NCBI GenBank assembly: GCA_019828595.1
Contig: JAHQRK010000083.1
Location: forward strand, 1-32,893
Direction: 5' to 3'
DNA: 32,893 nt
Source of the DNA: Aphanomyces cochlioides
Lineage: Eukaryota > Oomycota > Saprolegniomycetes > Saprolegniales > Verrucalvaceae
Notes under the pieces: generated by a model
What the model was told of the DNA's origin: nothing
What the model saw: the letters and a program-made list of their open reading frames with translations, nothing else
Databases searched by the model: none
In this document: one piece after another, positions 8,416-22,806 of the stretch
How positions within the stretch are numbered: position 1 is the first letter of the stretch
How the letters are laid out: the number at the start of each line of letters is the position of its first letter
Made by a program: the position numbers and the translations under genes

Positions 8416-9540
8416 ACACTTTTGCCCCTCTTTTTCACCACTCTCACTTTCCATCCACACTCTCCACCTCCTTCACTCGACTGTCTTTATATCACGACTT
8501 TTCTATCCCTTCGTCATCAGACAAACAATACAAACAACCAGCATTTTTCTCCACGAAAAACGTACCCACTCGTCTCCCCAATCATCCGCCGCTCTGTTTT
8601 CTTTTTCAAAACACTCATTCCATATTGCCACGCCAAAGAAAATATACCATGTACCAGAAGAGGAGTTTCGACCAGGCTCACATGAACTGTCATTCGTAAC
8701 CCATTTCATGTCCTGTTCTCGAATGTCTCGACACATTTGGTCTCATCCAACGCGAATAGCACACATTACATGCATACAATTGGAGGAATTACAAAGCTGG
8801 AGAAACAATATCTTGAATCCAATACGTTGCGCGAGACTCGATCCATCATACTTTTGTCGATGGTGTGAAATGGAAGACGATAAATACGCTCTTCCAACAT
8901 GTCCACGCACTTGGAATACAACAACTTGCTCATATATATGTGGCCTCGGCTGTGCAAGAATGATGGCGCTCTTATAATCGTGAGTCAAACTGGTTATTAT
9001 GTAGTGACCATACTTTGGACGAAAAGGAGAGTAGAATATCATATTGGGACACTTTTTGTTTGCCATGAAAAGCGTCCCAACTTTCGACACAGAGAAAGCT
9101 GCGATTACGATGCTTGAATCCATCAATGTAGACGAACTGGAGTGAGCTGTTCGTGTGAGAAATGCAGCGGATAAAGCCACAACATTGACGCCATTTGTAT
9201 GGGAAGATGTACCTGATTTGACTCCAGTAAAACGCATTGTTGCAGTCAAGCCATCCAGATTAGATCTCATCAATTTCCAAGCACGACCCACGGCCATCCA
9301 TTGATGTGTGTGACGACTGCCACGAGGTCGGTAGTAGGAAGTAGCTGGTGTGTTGTATATATGTCGGTGAGTATAAGGTATGAGGGTGTAGTGTGTTGAC
9401 TGTGTATATGTATGGTGTAGTTGATGTAACTTGGTGTGAATGTGGTATCGTTGTTGTCGTGGGGAGTGGAATATGCTTGGTGGTATGTGTTGTTGTGTCT
9501 CGGTTGTATGGTATCGTGTTGTGTGGGTGTATAGTATAGC

Positions 9541-9614
9541 GTCTACGTGGCCCAATTGGATAGGGCATCCGCCTACGAAGCGGGAGATTGCGGGTTCGAG
9601 TCCCGTCGTGGACT
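9541..9614 (+). tRNA. tRNA-Arg-ACG: tRNA-Arg (anticodon ACG), unit 9
   Basis: Identical to the copy at 3552-3625; anticodon at 9575-9577. The 3' flank is unique in having lost CT, so the second T-run follows CCCC directly. Confidence 0.95.
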
Positions 9615-10531
9615 ACACTTTTGCCCCTTTTTCACCACTCTCACTTTCCATCCACACTCTCCACCTCCTTCACTCGACTGTCTTTATATCACGACTTTTC
9701 TATCCCTTCGTCATCAGACAAACAATACAAACAACCAGCATTTTTCTCCACGAAAAACGTACCCACTCGTCTCCCCAATCATCCGCCGCTCTGTTTTCTT
9801 TTTCAAAACACTCATTCCATATTGCCACGCCAAAGAAAATATACCATGTACCAGAAGAGGAGTTTCGACCAGGCTCACATGAACTGTCATTCGTAACCCA
9901 TTTCATGTCCTGTTCTCGAATGTCTCGACACATTTGGTCTCATCCAACGCGAATAGCACACATTACATGCATACAATTGAAGGAATTACAAAGCTGGAGA
10001 AACAATATCTTGAATCCAATACGTTGCGCGAGACTCGATCCATCATACTTTTGTCGATGGTGTGAAATGGAAGACGATAAATACGCTCTTCCAACATGTC
10101 CACGCACTTGGAATACAACAACTTGCTCATATATATGTGGCCTCGGCTGTGCAAGAATGATGGCGCTCTTATAATCGTGAGTCAAACTGGTTATTATGTA
10201 GTGACCATACTTTGGACGAAAAGGAGAGTAGAATATCATATTGGGACACTTTTTGTTTGCCATGAAAAGCGTCCCAACTTTCGACACAGAGAAAGCTGCG
10301 ATTACGATGCTTGAATCCATCAATGTAGACGAACTGGAGTGAGCTGTTCGTGTGAGAAATGCAGCGGATAAAGCCACAACATTGACGCCATTTGTATGGG
10401 AAGATGTACCTGATTTGACTCCAGTAAAACGCATTGTTGCAGTCAAGCCATCCAGATTAGATCTCATCAATTTCCAAGCACGACCCACGGCCATCCATTG
10501 ATGTGTGTGACGACTGCCACGAGGTCGGTAG

Positions 10532-11736
10532 TAGGAAGTAGCTGGTGTGTTGTATATATGTCGGTGAGTATAAGGTATGAGGGTGTAGTGTGTTGACTGT
10601 GTATATGTATGGTGTAGTTGATGTAACTTGGTGTGAATGTGGTATCGTTGTTGTCGTGGGGAGTGGAATATGCTTGGTGGTATGTGTTGTTGTGTCTCGG
10701 TTGTATGGTATCGTGTTGTGTGGGTGTATAGTATAGCGTCTACGTGGCCCAATTGGATAGGGCATCCGCCTACGAAGCGGGAGATTGCGGGTTCGAGTCC
10801 CGTCGTGGACTACACTTTTGCCCCTCTTTTTCACCACTCTCACTTTCCATCCACACTCTCCACCTCCTTCACTCGACTGTCTTTATATCACGACTTTTCT
10901 ATCCCTTCGTCATCAGACAAACAATACAAACAACCAGCATTTTTCTCCACGAAAAACGTACCCACTCGTCTCCCCAATCATCCGCCGCTCTGTTTTCTTT
11001 TTCAAAACACTCATTCCATATTGCCACGCCAAAGAAAATATACCATGTACCAGAAGAGGAGTTTCGACCAGGCTCACATGAACTGTCATTCGTAACCCAT
11101 TTCATGTCCTGTTCTCGAATGTCTCGACACATTTGGTCTCATCCAACGCGAATAGCACACATTACATGCATACAATTGAAGGAATTACAAAGCTGGAGAA
11201 ACAATATCTTGAATCCAATACGTTGCGCGAGACTCGATCCATCATACTTTTGTCGATGGTGTGAAATGGAAGACGATAAATACGCTCTTCCAACATGTTC
11301 ACGCACTTGGATTTGGAATACAACAACTTGCTCATATATATGTGGCCTCGGCTGTGCAAGAATGATGGCGCTCTTATAATCGTGAGTCAAACTGGTTATT
11401 ATGTAGTGACCATACTTTGGACGAAAAGGAGAGTAGAATATCATATTGGGACACTTTTTGTTTGCCATGAAAAGCGTCCCAACTTTCGACACAGAGAAAG
11501 CTGCGATTACGATGCTTGAATCCATCAATGTAGACGAACTGGAGTGAGCTGTTCGTGTGAGAAATGCAGCGGATAAAGCCACAACATTGACGCCATTTGT
11601 ATGGGAAGATGTACCTGATTTGACTCCAGTAAAACGCATTGTTGCAGTCAAGCCATCCAGATTAGATCTCATCAATTTCCAAGCACGACCCACGGCCATC
11701 CATTGATGTGTGTGACGACTGCCACGAGGTCGGTAG
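10532..11736 (+). repeat. Array unit 10 with a private 6-base insertion
   Basis: This is the longest unit (1205 bases). Near 11308-11316 the usual CACTTGGAATAC reads CACTTGGATTTGGAATAC, a 6-base imperfect duplication, and a C-to-T change sits just before it (CATGTTCACG at about 11295). The insertion keeps frame but falls in an already broken coding region. No other unit carries either change, so it arose after the last homogenisation of this segment. Confidence 0.9.
10738..10811 (+). tRNA. tRNA-Arg-ACG: tRNA-Arg (anticodon ACG), unit 10
   Basis: Identical to the copy at 3552-3625; anticodon at 10772-10774; 5T second run. Confidence 0.95.
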
Positions 11737-11942
11737 TAGGAAGTAGCTGGTGTGTTGTATATATGTCGGTGAGTATAAGGTATGAGGGTGTAGTGTGTTG
11801 ACTGTGTATATGTATGGTGTAGTTGATGTAACTTGGTGTGAATGTGGTATCGTTGTTGTCGTGGGGAGTGGAATATGCTTGGTGGTATGTGTTGTTGTGT
11901 CTCGGTTGTATGGTATCGTGTTGTGTGGGTGTATAGTATAGC

Positions 11943-12016
11943 GTCTACGTGGCCCAATTGGATAGGGCATCCGCCTACGAAGCGGGAGATTGCGGGTTCG
12001 AGTCCCGTCGTGGACT
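11943..12016 (+). tRNA. tRNA-Arg-ACG: tRNA-Arg (anticodon ACG), unit 11
   Basis: Identical to the copy at 3552-3625; anticodon at 11977-11979; 5T second run. Confidence 0.95.
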
Positions 12017-13141
12017 ACACTTTTGCCCCTCTTTTTCACCACTCTCACTTTCCATCCACACTCTCCACCTCCTTCACTCGACTGTCTTTATATCACGACT
12101 TTTCTATCCCTTCGTCATCAGACAAACAATACAAACAACCAGCATTTTTCTCCACGAAAAACGTACCCACTCGTCTCCCCAATCATCCGCCGCTCTGTTT
12201 TCTTTTTCAAAACACTCATTCCATATTGCCACGCCAAAGAAAATATACCATGTACCAGAAGAGGAGTTTCGACCAGGCTCACATGAACTGTCATTCGTAA
12301 CCCATTTCATGTCCTGTTCTCGAATGTCTCGACACATTTGGTCTCATCCAACGCGAATAGCACACATTACATGCATACAATTGAAGGAATTACAAAGCTG
12401 GAGAAACAATATCTTGAATCCAATACGTTGCGCGAGACTCGATCCATCATACTTTTGTCGATGGTGTGAAATGGAAGACGATAAATACGCTCTTCCAACA
12501 TGTCCACGCACTTGGAATACAACAACTTGCTCATATATATGTGGCCTCGGCTGTGCAAGAATGATGGCGCTCTTATAATCGTGAGTCAAACTGGTTATTA
12601 TGTAGTGACCATACTTTGGACGAAAAGGAGAGTAGAATATCATATTGGGACACTTTTTGTTTGCCATGAAAAGCGTCCCAACTTTCGACACAGAGAAAGC
12701 TGCGATTACGATGCTTGAATCCATCAATGTAGACGAACTGGAGTGAGCTGTTCGTGTGAGAAATGCAGCGGATAAAGCCACAACATTGACGCCATTTGTA
12801 TGGGAAGATGTACCTGATTTGACTCCAGTAAAACGCATTGTTGCAGTCAAGCCATCCAGATTAGATCTCATCAATTTCCAAGCACGACCCACGGCCATCC
12901 ATTGATGTGTGTGACGACTGCCACGAGGTCGGTAGTAGGAAGTAGCTGGTGTGTTGTATATATGTCGGTGAGTATAAGGTATGAGGGTGTAGTGTGTTGA
13001 CTGTGTATATGTATGGTGTAGTTGATGTAACTTGGTGTGAATGTGGTATCGTTGTTGTCGTGGGGAGTGGAATATGCTTGGTGGTATGTGTTGTTGTGTC
13101 TCGGTTGTATGGTATCGTGTTGTGTGGGTGTATAGTATAGC

Positions 13142-13215
13142 GTCTACGTGGCCCAATTGGATAGGGCATCCGCCTACGAAGCGGGAGATTGCGGGTTCGA
13201 GTCCCGTCGTGGACT
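13142..13215 (+). tRNA. tRNA-Arg-ACG: tRNA-Arg (anticodon ACG), unit 12
   Basis: Identical to the copy at 3552-3625; anticodon at 13176-13178; 5T second run. Confidence 0.95.
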
Positions 13216-14340
13216 ACACTTTTGCCCCTCTTTTTCACCACTCTCACTTTCCATCCACACTCTCCACCTCCTTCACTCGACTGTCTTTATATCACGACTT
13301 TTCTATCCCTTCGTCATCAGACAAACAATACAAACAACCAGCATTTTTCTCCACGAAAAACGTACCCACTCGTCTCCCCAATCATCCGCCGCTCTGTTTT
13401 CTTTTTCAAAACACTCATTCCATATTGCCACGCCAAAGAAAATATACCATGTACCAGAAGAGGAGTTTCGACCAGGCTCACATGAACTGTCATTCGTAAC
13501 CCATTTCATGTCCTGTTCTCGAATGTCTCGACACATTTGGTCTCATCCAACGCGAATAGCACACATTACATGCATACAATTGAAGGAATTACAAAGCTGG
13601 AGAAACAATATCTTGAATCCAATACGTTGCGCGAGACTCGATCCATCATACTTTTGTCGATGGTGTGAAATGGAAGACGATAAATACGCTCTTCCAACAT
13701 GTCCACGCACTTGGAATACAACAACTTGCTCATATATATGTGGCCTCGGCTGTGCAAGAATGATGGCGCTCTTATAATCGTGAGTCAAACTGGTTATTAT
13801 GTAGTGACCATACTTTGGACGAAAAGGAGAGTAGAATATCATATTGGGACACTTTTTGTTTGCCATGAAAAGCGTCCCAACTTTCGACACAGAGAAAGCT
13901 GCGATTACGATGCTTGAATCCATCAATGTAGACGAACTGGAGTGAGCTGTTCGTGTGAGAAATGCAGCGGATAAAGCCACAACATTGACGCCATTTGTAT
14001 GGGAAGATGTACCTGATTTGACTCCAGTAAAACGCATTGTTGCAGTCAAGCCATCCAGATTAGATCTCATCAATTTCCAAGCACGACCCACGGCCATCCA
14101 TTGATGTGTGTGACGACTGCCACGAGGTCGGTAGTAGGAAGTAGCTGGTGTGTTGTATATATGTCGGTGAGTATAAGGTATGAGGGTGTAGTGTGTTGAC
14201 TGTGTATATGTATGGTGTAGTTGATGTAACTTGGTGTGAATGTGGTATCGTTGTTGTCGTGGGGAGTGGAATATGCTTGGTGGTATGTGTTGTTGTGTCT
14301 CGGTTGTATGGTATCGTGTTGTGTGGGTGTATAGTATAGC

Positions 14341-14414
14341 GTCTACGTGGCCCAATTGGATAGGGCATCCGCCTACGAAGCGGGAGATTGCGGGTTCGAG
14401 TCCCGTCGTGGACT
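14341..14414 (+). tRNA. tRNA-Arg-ACG: tRNA-Arg (anticodon ACG), unit 13
   Basis: Identical to the copy at 3552-3625; anticodon at 14375-14377; 5T second run. Confidence 0.95.
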
Positions 14415-15539
14415 ACACTTTTGCCCCTCTTTTTCACCACTCTCACTTTCCATCCACACTCTCCACCTCCTTCACTCGACTGTCTTTATATCACGACTTT
14501 TCTATCCCTTCGTCATCAGACAAACAATACAAACAACCAGCATTTTTCTCCACGAAAAACGTACCCACTCGTCTCCCCAATCATCCGCCGCTCTGTTTTC
14601 TTTTTCAAAACACTCATTCCATATTGCCACGCCAAAGAAAATATACCATGTACCAGAAGAGGAGTTTCGACCAGGCTCACATGAACTGTCATTCGTAACC
14701 CATTTCATGTCCTGTTCTCGAATGTCTCGACACATTTGGTCTCATCCAACGCGAATAGCACACATTACATGCATACAATTGAAGGAATTACAAAGCTGGA
14801 GAAACAATATCTTGAATCCAATACGTTGCGCGAGACTCGATCCATCATACTTTTGTCGATGGTGTGAAATGGAAGACGATAAATACGCTCTTCCAACATG
14901 TCCACGCACTTGGAATACAACAACTTGCTCATATATATGTGGCCTCGGCTGTGCAAGAATGATGGCGCTCTTATAATCGTGAGTCAAACTGGTTATTATG
15001 TAGTGACCATACTTTGGACGAAAAGGAGAGTAGAATATCATATTGGGACACTTTTTGTTTGCCATGAAAAGCGTCCCAACTTTCGACACAGAGAAAGCTG
15101 CGATTACGATGCTTGAATCCATCAATGTAGACGAACTGGAGTGAGCTGTTCGTGTGAGAAATGCAGCGGATAAAGCCACAACATTGACGCCATTTGTATG
15201 GGAAGATGTACCTGATTTGACTCCAGTAAAACGCATTGTTGCAGTCAAGCCATCCAGATTAGATCTCATCAATTTCCAAGCACGACCCACGGCCATCCAT
15301 TGATGTGTGTGACGACTGCCACGAGGTCGGTAGTAGGAAGTAGCTGGTGTGTTGTATATATGTCGGTGAGTATAAGGTATGAGGGTGTAGTGTGTTGACT
15401 GTGTATATGTATGGTGTAGTTGATGTAACTTGGTGTGAATGTGGTATCGTTGTTGTCGTGGGGAGTGGAATATGCTTGGTGGTATGTGTTGTTGTGTCTC
15501 GGTTGTATGGTATCGTGTTGTGTGGGTGTATAGTATAGC

Positions 15540-15613
15540 GTCTACGTGGCCCAATTGGATAGGGCATCCGCCTACGAAGCGGGAGATTGCGGGTTCGAGT
15601 CCCGTCGTGGACT
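15540..15613 (+). tRNA. tRNA-Arg-ACG: tRNA-Arg (anticodon ACG), unit 14
   Basis: Identical to the copy at 3552-3625; anticodon at 15574-15576; 5T second run. Its unit is the only one right of unit 8 with the G form of the G/A site. Confidence 0.95.
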
Positions 15614-16738
15614 ACACTTTTGCCCCTCTTTTTCACCACTCTCACTTTCCATCCACACTCTCCACCTCCTTCACTCGACTGTCTTTATATCACGACTTTT
15701 CTATCCCTTCGTCATCAGACAAACAATACAAACAACCAGCATTTTTCTCCACGAAAAACGTACCCACTCGTCTCCCCAATCATCCGCCGCTCTGTTTTCT
15801 TTTTCAAAACACTCATTCCATATTGCCACGCCAAAGAAAATATACCATGTACCAGAAGAGGAGTTTCGACCAGGCTCACATGAACTGTCATTCGTAACCC
15901 ATTTCATGTCCTGTTCTCGAATGTCTCGACACATTTGGTCTCATCCAACGCGAATAGCACACATTACATGCATACAATTGGAGGAATTACAAAGCTGGAG
16001 AAACAATATCTTGAATCCAATACGTTGCGCGAGACTCGATCCATCATACTTTTGTCGATGGTGTGAAATGGAAGACGATAAATACGCTCTTCCAACATGT
16101 CCACGCACTTGGAATACAACAACTTGCTCATATATATGTGGCCTCGGCTGTGCAAGAATGATGGCGCTCTTATAATCGTGAGTCAAACTGGTTATTATGT
16201 AGTGACCATACTTTGGACGAAAAGGAGAGTAGAATATCATATTGGGACACTTTTTGTTTGCCATGAAAAGCGTCCCAACTTTCGACACAGAGAAAGCTGC
16301 GATTACGATGCTTGAATCCATCAATGTAGACGAACTGGAGTGAGCTGTTCGTGTGAGAAATGCAGCGGATAAAGCCACAACATTGACGCCATTTGTATGG
16401 GAAGATGTACCTGATTTGACTCCAGTAAAACGCATTGTTGCAGTCAAGCCATCCAGATTAGATCTCATCAATTTCCAAGCACGACCCACGGCCATCCATT
16501 GATGTGTGTGACGACTGCCACGAGGTCGGTAGTAGGAAGTAGCTGGTGTGTTGTATATATGTCGGTGAGTATAAGGTATGAGGGTGTAGTGTGTTGACTG
16601 TGTATATGTATGGTGTAGTTGATGTAACTTGGTGTGAATGTGGTATCGTTGTTGTCGTGGGGAGTGGAATATGCTTGGTGGTATGTGTTGTTGTGTCTCG
16701 GTTGTATGGTATCGTGTTGTGTGGGTGTATAGTATAGC

Positions 16739-16812
16739 GTCTACGTGGCCCAATTGGATAGGGCATCCGCCTACGAAGCGGGAGATTGCGGGTTCGAGTC
16801 CCGTCGTGGACT
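16739..16812 (+). tRNA. tRNA-Arg-ACG: tRNA-Arg (anticodon ACG), unit 15
   Basis: Identical to the copy at 3552-3625; anticodon at 16773-16775; 5T second run. Confidence 0.95.
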
Positions 16813-17731
16813 ACACTTTTGCCCCTCTTTTTCACCACTCTCACTTTCCATCCACACTCTCCACCTCCTTCACTCGACTGTCTTTATATCACGACTTTTC
16901 TATCCCTTCGTCATCAGACAAACAATACAAACAACCAGCATTTTTCTCCACGAAAAACGTACCCACTCGTCTCCCCAATCATCCGCCGCTCTGTTTTCTT
17001 TTTCAAAACACTCATTCCATATTGCCACGCCAAAGAAAATATACCATGTACCAGAAGAGGAGTTTCGACCAGGCTCACATGAACTGTCATTCGTAACCCA
17101 TTTCATGTCCTGTTCTCGAATGTCTCGACACATTTGGTCTCATCCAACGCGAATAGCACACATTACATGCATACAATTGAAGGAATTACAAAGCTGGAGA
17201 AACAATATCTTGAATCCAATACGTTGCGCGAGACTCGATCCATCATACTTTTGTCGATGGTGTGAAATGGAAGACGATAAATACGCTCTTCCAACATGTC
17301 CACGCACTTGGAATACAACAACTTGCTCATATATATGTGGCCTCGGCTGTGCAAGAATGATGGCGCTCTTATAATCGTGAGTCAAACTGGTTATTATGTA
17401 GTGACCATACTTTGGACGAAAAGGAGAGTAGAATATCATATTGGGACACTTTTTGTTTGCCATGAAAAGCGTCCCAACTTTCGACACAGAGAAAGCTGCG
17501 ATTACGATGCTTGAATCCATCAATGTAGACGAACTGGAGTGAGCTGTTCGTGTGAGAAATGCAGCGGATAAAGCCACAACATTGACGCCATTTGTATGGG
17601 AAGATGTACCTGATTTGACTCCAGTAAAACGCATTGTTGCAGTCAAGCCATCCAGATTAGATCTCATCAATTTCCAAGCACGACCCACGGCCATCCATTG
17701 ATGTGTGTGACGACTGCCACGAGGTCGGTAG

Positions 17732-18931
17732 TAGGAAGTAGCTGGTGTGTTGTATATATGTCGGTGAGTATAAGGTATGAGGGTGTAGTGTGTTGACTGT
17801 GTATATGTATGGTGTAGTTGATGTAACTTGGTGTGAATGTGGTATCGTTGTTGTCGTGGGGAGTGGAATATGCTTGGTGGTATGTGTTGTTGTGTCTCGG
17901 TTGTATGGTATCGTGTTGTGTGGGTGTATAGTATAGCGTCTACGTGGCCCAATTGGATAGGGCATCCGCCTACGAAGCGGGAGATTGCGGGTTCGAGTCC
18001 CGTCGTGGACTACACTTTTGCCCCTCTTTTTCACCACTCTCACTTTCCATCCACACTCTCCACCTCCTTCACTCGACTGTCTTTATATCACGACTTTTCT
18101 ATCCCTTCGTCATCAGACAAACAATACAAACAACCAGCATTTTTCTCCACGAAAAACGTACCCACTCGTCTCCCCAATCATCCGCCGCTCTGTTTTCTTT
18201 TTCAAAACACTCATTCCATATTGCCACGCCAAAGAAAATATACCATGTACCAGAAGAGGAGTTTCGACCAGGCTCACATGAACTGTCATTCGTAACCCAT
18301 TTTCATGTCCTGTTCTCGAATGTCTCGACACATTTGGTCTCATCCAACGCGAATAGCACACATTACATGCATACAATTGAAGGAATTACAAAGCTGGAGA
18401 AACAATATCTTGAATCCAATACGTTGCGCGAGACTCGATCCATCATACTTTTGTCGATGGTGTGAAATGGAAGACGATAAATACGCTCTTCCAACATGTC
18501 CACGCACTTGGAATACAACAACTTGCTCATATATATGTGGCCTCGGCTGTGCAAGAATGATGGCGCTCTTATAATCGTGAGTCAAACTGGTTATTATGTA
18601 GTGACCATACTTTGGACGAAAAGGAGAGTAGAATATCATATTGGGACACTTTTTGTTTGCCATGAAAAGCGTCCCAACTTTCGACACAGAGAAAGCTGCG
18701 ATTACGATGCTTGAATCCATCAATGTAGACGAACTGGAGTGAGCTGTTCGTGTGAGAAATGCAGCGGATAAAGCCACAACATTGACGCCATTTGTATGGG
18801 AAGATGTACCTGATTTGACTCCAGTAAAACGCATTGTTGCAGTCAAGCCATCCAGATTAGATCTCATCAATTTCCAAGCACGACCCACGGCCATCCATTG
18901 ATGTGTGTGACGACTGCCACGAGGTCGGTAG
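17732..18931 (+). repeat. Array unit 16 with a private extra T
   Basis: The unit is 1200 bases long because of one added T in CCCATTTTCATG near 18299-18303. The extra base changes which remnant frames are joined downstream, opening a frame of the protein remnant through about 18465. Confidence 0.88.
17938..18011 (+). tRNA. tRNA-Arg-ACG: tRNA-Arg (anticodon ACG), unit 16
   Basis: Identical to the copy at 3552-3625; anticodon at 17972-17974; 5T second run. Confidence 0.95.
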
Positions 18932-19137
18932 TAGGAAGTAGCTGGTGTGTTGTATATATGTCGGTGAGTATAAGGTATGAGGGTGTAGTGTGTTGACTGT
19001 GTATATGTATGGTGTAGTTGATGTAACTTGGTGTGAATGTGGTATCGTTGTTGTCGTGGGGAGTGGAATATGCTTGGTGGTATGTGTTGTTGTGTCTCGG
19101 TTGTATGGTATCGTGTTGTGTGGGTGTATAGTATAGC

Positions 19138-19211
19138 GTCTACGTGGCCCAATTGGATAGGGCATCCGCCTACGAAGCGGGAGATTGCGGGTTCGAGTCC
19201 CGTCGTGGACT
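19138..19211 (+). tRNA. tRNA-Arg-ACG: tRNA-Arg (anticodon ACG), unit 17
   Basis: Identical to the copy at 3552-3625; anticodon at 19172-19174; 3T second run, flanked on both sides by 5T units. Confidence 0.95.
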
Positions 19212-20334
19212 ACACTTTTGCCCCTCTTTCACCACTCTCACTTTCCATCCACACTCTCCACCTCCTTCACTCGACTGTCTTTATATCACGACTTTTCTAT
19301 CCCTTCGTCATCAGACAAACAATACAAACAACCAGCATTTTTCTCCACGAAAAACGTACCCACTCGTCTCCCCAATCATCCGCCGCTCTGTTTTCTTTTT
19401 CAAAACACTCATTCCATATTGCCACGCCAAAGAAAATATACCATGTACCAGAAGAGGAGTTTCGACCAGGCTCACATGAACTGTCATTCGTAACCCATTT
19501 CATGTCCTGTTCTCGAATGTCTCGACACATTTGGTCTCATCCAACGCGAATAGCACACATTACATGCATACAATTGAAGGAATTACAAAGCTGGAGAAAC
19601 AATATCTTGAATCCAATACGTTGCGCGAGACTCGATCCATCATACTTTTGTCGATGGTGTGAAATGGAAGACGATAAATACGCTCTTCCAACATGTCCAC
19701 GCACTTGGAATACAACAACTTGCTCATATATATGTGGCCTCGGCTGTGCAAGAATGATGGCGCTCTTATAATCGTGAGTCAAACTGGTTATTATGTAGTG
19801 ACCATACTTTGGACGAAAAGGAGAGTAGAATATCATATTGGGACACTTTTTGTTTGCCATGAAAAGCGTCCCAACTTTCGACACAGAGAAAGCTGCGATT
19901 ACGATGCTTGAATCCATCAATGTAGACGAACTGGAGTGAGCTGTTCGTGTGAGAAATGCAGCGGATAAAGCCACAACATTGACGCCATTTGTATGGGAAG
20001 ATGTACCTGATTTGACTCCAGTAAAACGCATTGTTGCAGTCAAGCCATCCAGATTAGATCTCATCAATTTCCAAGCACGACCCACGGCCATCCATTGATG
20101 TGTGTGACGACTGCCACGAGGTCGGTAGTAGGAAGTAGCTGGTGTGTTGTATATATGTCGGTGAGTATAAGGTATGAGGGTGTAGTGTGTTGACTGTGTA
20201 TATGTATGGTGTAGTTGATGTAACTTGGTGTGAATGTGGTATCGTTGTTGTCGTGGGGAGTGGAATATGCTTGGTGGTATGTGTTGTTGTGTCTCGGTTG
20301 TATGGTATCGTGTTGTGTGGGTGTATAGTATAGC

Positions 20335-20408
20335 GTCTACGTGGCCCAATTGGATAGGGCATCCGCCTACGAAGCGGGAGATTGCGGGTTCGAGTCCCGT
20401 CGTGGACT
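20335..20408 (+). tRNA. tRNA-Arg-ACG: tRNA-Arg (anticodon ACG), unit 18
   Basis: Identical to the copy at 3552-3625; anticodon at 20369-20371; 5T second run. Confidence 0.95.
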
Positions 20409-21533
20409 ACACTTTTGCCCCTCTTTTTCACCACTCTCACTTTCCATCCACACTCTCCACCTCCTTCACTCGACTGTCTTTATATCACGACTTTTCTATC
20501 CCTTCGTCATCAGACAAACAATACAAACAACCAGCATTTTTCTCCACGAAAAACGTACCCACTCGTCTCCCCAATCATCCGCCGCTCTGTTTTCTTTTTC
20601 AAAACACTCATTCCATATTGCCACGCCAAAGAAAATATACCATGTACCAGAAGAGGAGTTTCGACCAGGCTCACATGAACTGTCATTCGTAACCCATTTC
20701 ATGTCCTGTTCTCGAATGTCTCGACACATTTGGTCTCATCCAACGCGAATAGCACACATTACATGCATACAATTGAAGGAATTACAAAGCTGGAGAAACA
20801 ATATCTTGAATCCAATACGTTGCGCGAGACTCGATCCATCATACTTTTGTCGATGGTGTGAAATGGAAGACGATAAATACGCTCTTCCAACATGTCCACG
20901 CACTTGGAATACAACAACTTGCTCATATATATGTGGCCTCGGCTGTGCAAGAATGATGGCGCTCTTATAATCGTGAGTCAAACTGGTTATTATGTAGTGA
21001 CCATACTTTGGACGAAAAGGAGAGTAGAATATCATATTGGGACACTTTTTGTTTGCCATGAAAAGCGTCCCAACTTTCGACACAGAGAAAGCTGCGATTA
21101 CGATGCTTGAATCCATCAATGTAGACGAACTGGAGTGAGCTGTTCGTGTGAGAAATGCAGCGGATAAAGCCACAACATTGACGCCATTTGTATGGGAAGA
21201 TGTACCTGATTTGACTCCAGTAAAACGCATTGTTGCAGTCAAGCCATCCAGATTAGATCTCATCAATTTCCAAGCACGACCCACGGCCATCCATTGATGT
21301 GTGTGACGACTGCCACGAGGTCGGTAGTAGGAAGTAGCTGGTGTGTTGTATATATGTCGGTGAGTATAAGGTATGAGGGTGTAGTGTGTTGACTGTGTAT
21401 ATGTATGGTGTAGTTGATGTAACTTGGTGTGAATGTGGTATCGTTGTTGTCGTGGGGAGTGGAATATGCTTGGTGGTATGTGTTGTTGTGTCTCGGTTGT
21501 ATGGTATCGTGTTGTGTGGGTGTATAGTATAGC

Positions 21534-21607
21534 GTCTACGTGGCCCAATTGGATAGGGCATCCGCCTACGAAGCGGGAGATTGCGGGTTCGAGTCCCGTC
21601 GTGGACT
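21534..21607 (+). tRNA. tRNA-Arg-ACG: tRNA-Arg (anticodon ACG), unit 19
   Basis: Identical to the copy at 3552-3625; anticodon at 21568-21570; 5T second run. Confidence 0.95.
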
Positions 21608-22732
21608 ACACTTTTGCCCCTCTTTTTCACCACTCTCACTTTCCATCCACACTCTCCACCTCCTTCACTCGACTGTCTTTATATCACGACTTTTCTATCC
21701 CTTCGTCATCAGACAAACAATACAAACAACCAGCATTTTTCTCCACGAAAAACGTACCCACTCGTCTCCCCAATCATCCGCCGCTCTGTTTTCTTTTTCA
21801 AAACACTCATTCCATATTGCCACGCCAAAGAAAATATACCATGTACCAGAAGAGGAGTTTCGACCAGGCTCACATGAACTGTCATTCGTAACCCATTTCA
21901 TGTCCTGTTCTCGAATGTCTCGACACATTTGGTCTCATCCAACGCGAATAGCACACATTACATGCATACAATTGAAGGAATTACAAAGCTGGAGAAACAA
22001 TATCTTGAATCCAATACGTTGCGCGAGACTCGATCCATCATACTTTTGTCGATGGTGTGAAATGGAAGACGATAAATACGCTCTTCCAACATGTCCACGC
22101 ACTTGGAATACAACAACTTGCTCATATATATGTGGCCTCGGCTGTGCAAGAATGATGGCGCTCTTATAATCGTGAGTCAAACTGGTTATTATGTAGTGAC
22201 CATACTTTGGACGAAAAGGAGAGTAGAATATCATATTGGGACACTTTTTGTTTGCCATGAAAAGCGTCCCAACTTTCGACACAGAGAAAGCTGCGATTAC
22301 GATGCTTGAATCCATCAATGTAGACGAACTGGAGTGAGCTGTTCGTGTGAGAAATGCAGCGGATAAAGCCACAACATTGACGCCATTTGTATGGGAAGAT
22401 GTACCTGATTTGACTCCAGTAAAACGCATTGTTGCAGTCAAGCCATCCAGATTAGATCTCATCAATTTCCAAGCACGACCCACGGCCATCCATTGATGTG
22501 TGTGACGACTGCCACGAGGTCGGTAGTAGGAAGTAGCTGGTGTGTTGTATATATGTCGGTGAGTATAAGGTATGAGGGTGTAGTGTGTTGACTGTGTATA
22601 TGTATGGTGTAGTTGATGTAACTTGGTGTGAATGTGGTATCGTTGTTGTCGTGGGGAGTGGAATATGCTTGGTGGTATGTGTTGTTGTGTCTCGGTTGTA
22701 TGGTATCGTGTTGTGTGGGTGTATAGTATAGC

Positions 22733-22806
22733 GTCTACGTGGCCCAATTGGATAGGGCATCCGCCTACGAAGCGGGAGATTGCGGGTTCGAGTCCCGTCG
22801 TGGACT
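22733..22806 (+). tRNA. tRNA-Arg-ACG: tRNA-Arg (anticodon ACG), unit 20
   Basis: Identical to the copy at 3552-3625; anticodon at 22767-22769; 5T second run. Confidence 0.95.

Noticed and set aside
8061..8447. 128-codon minus-strand frame containing DGTRTRNLPLRR
   Set aside because: This motif is the usual antisense translation of a tRNA T arm and anticodon arm; it is not a real protein.
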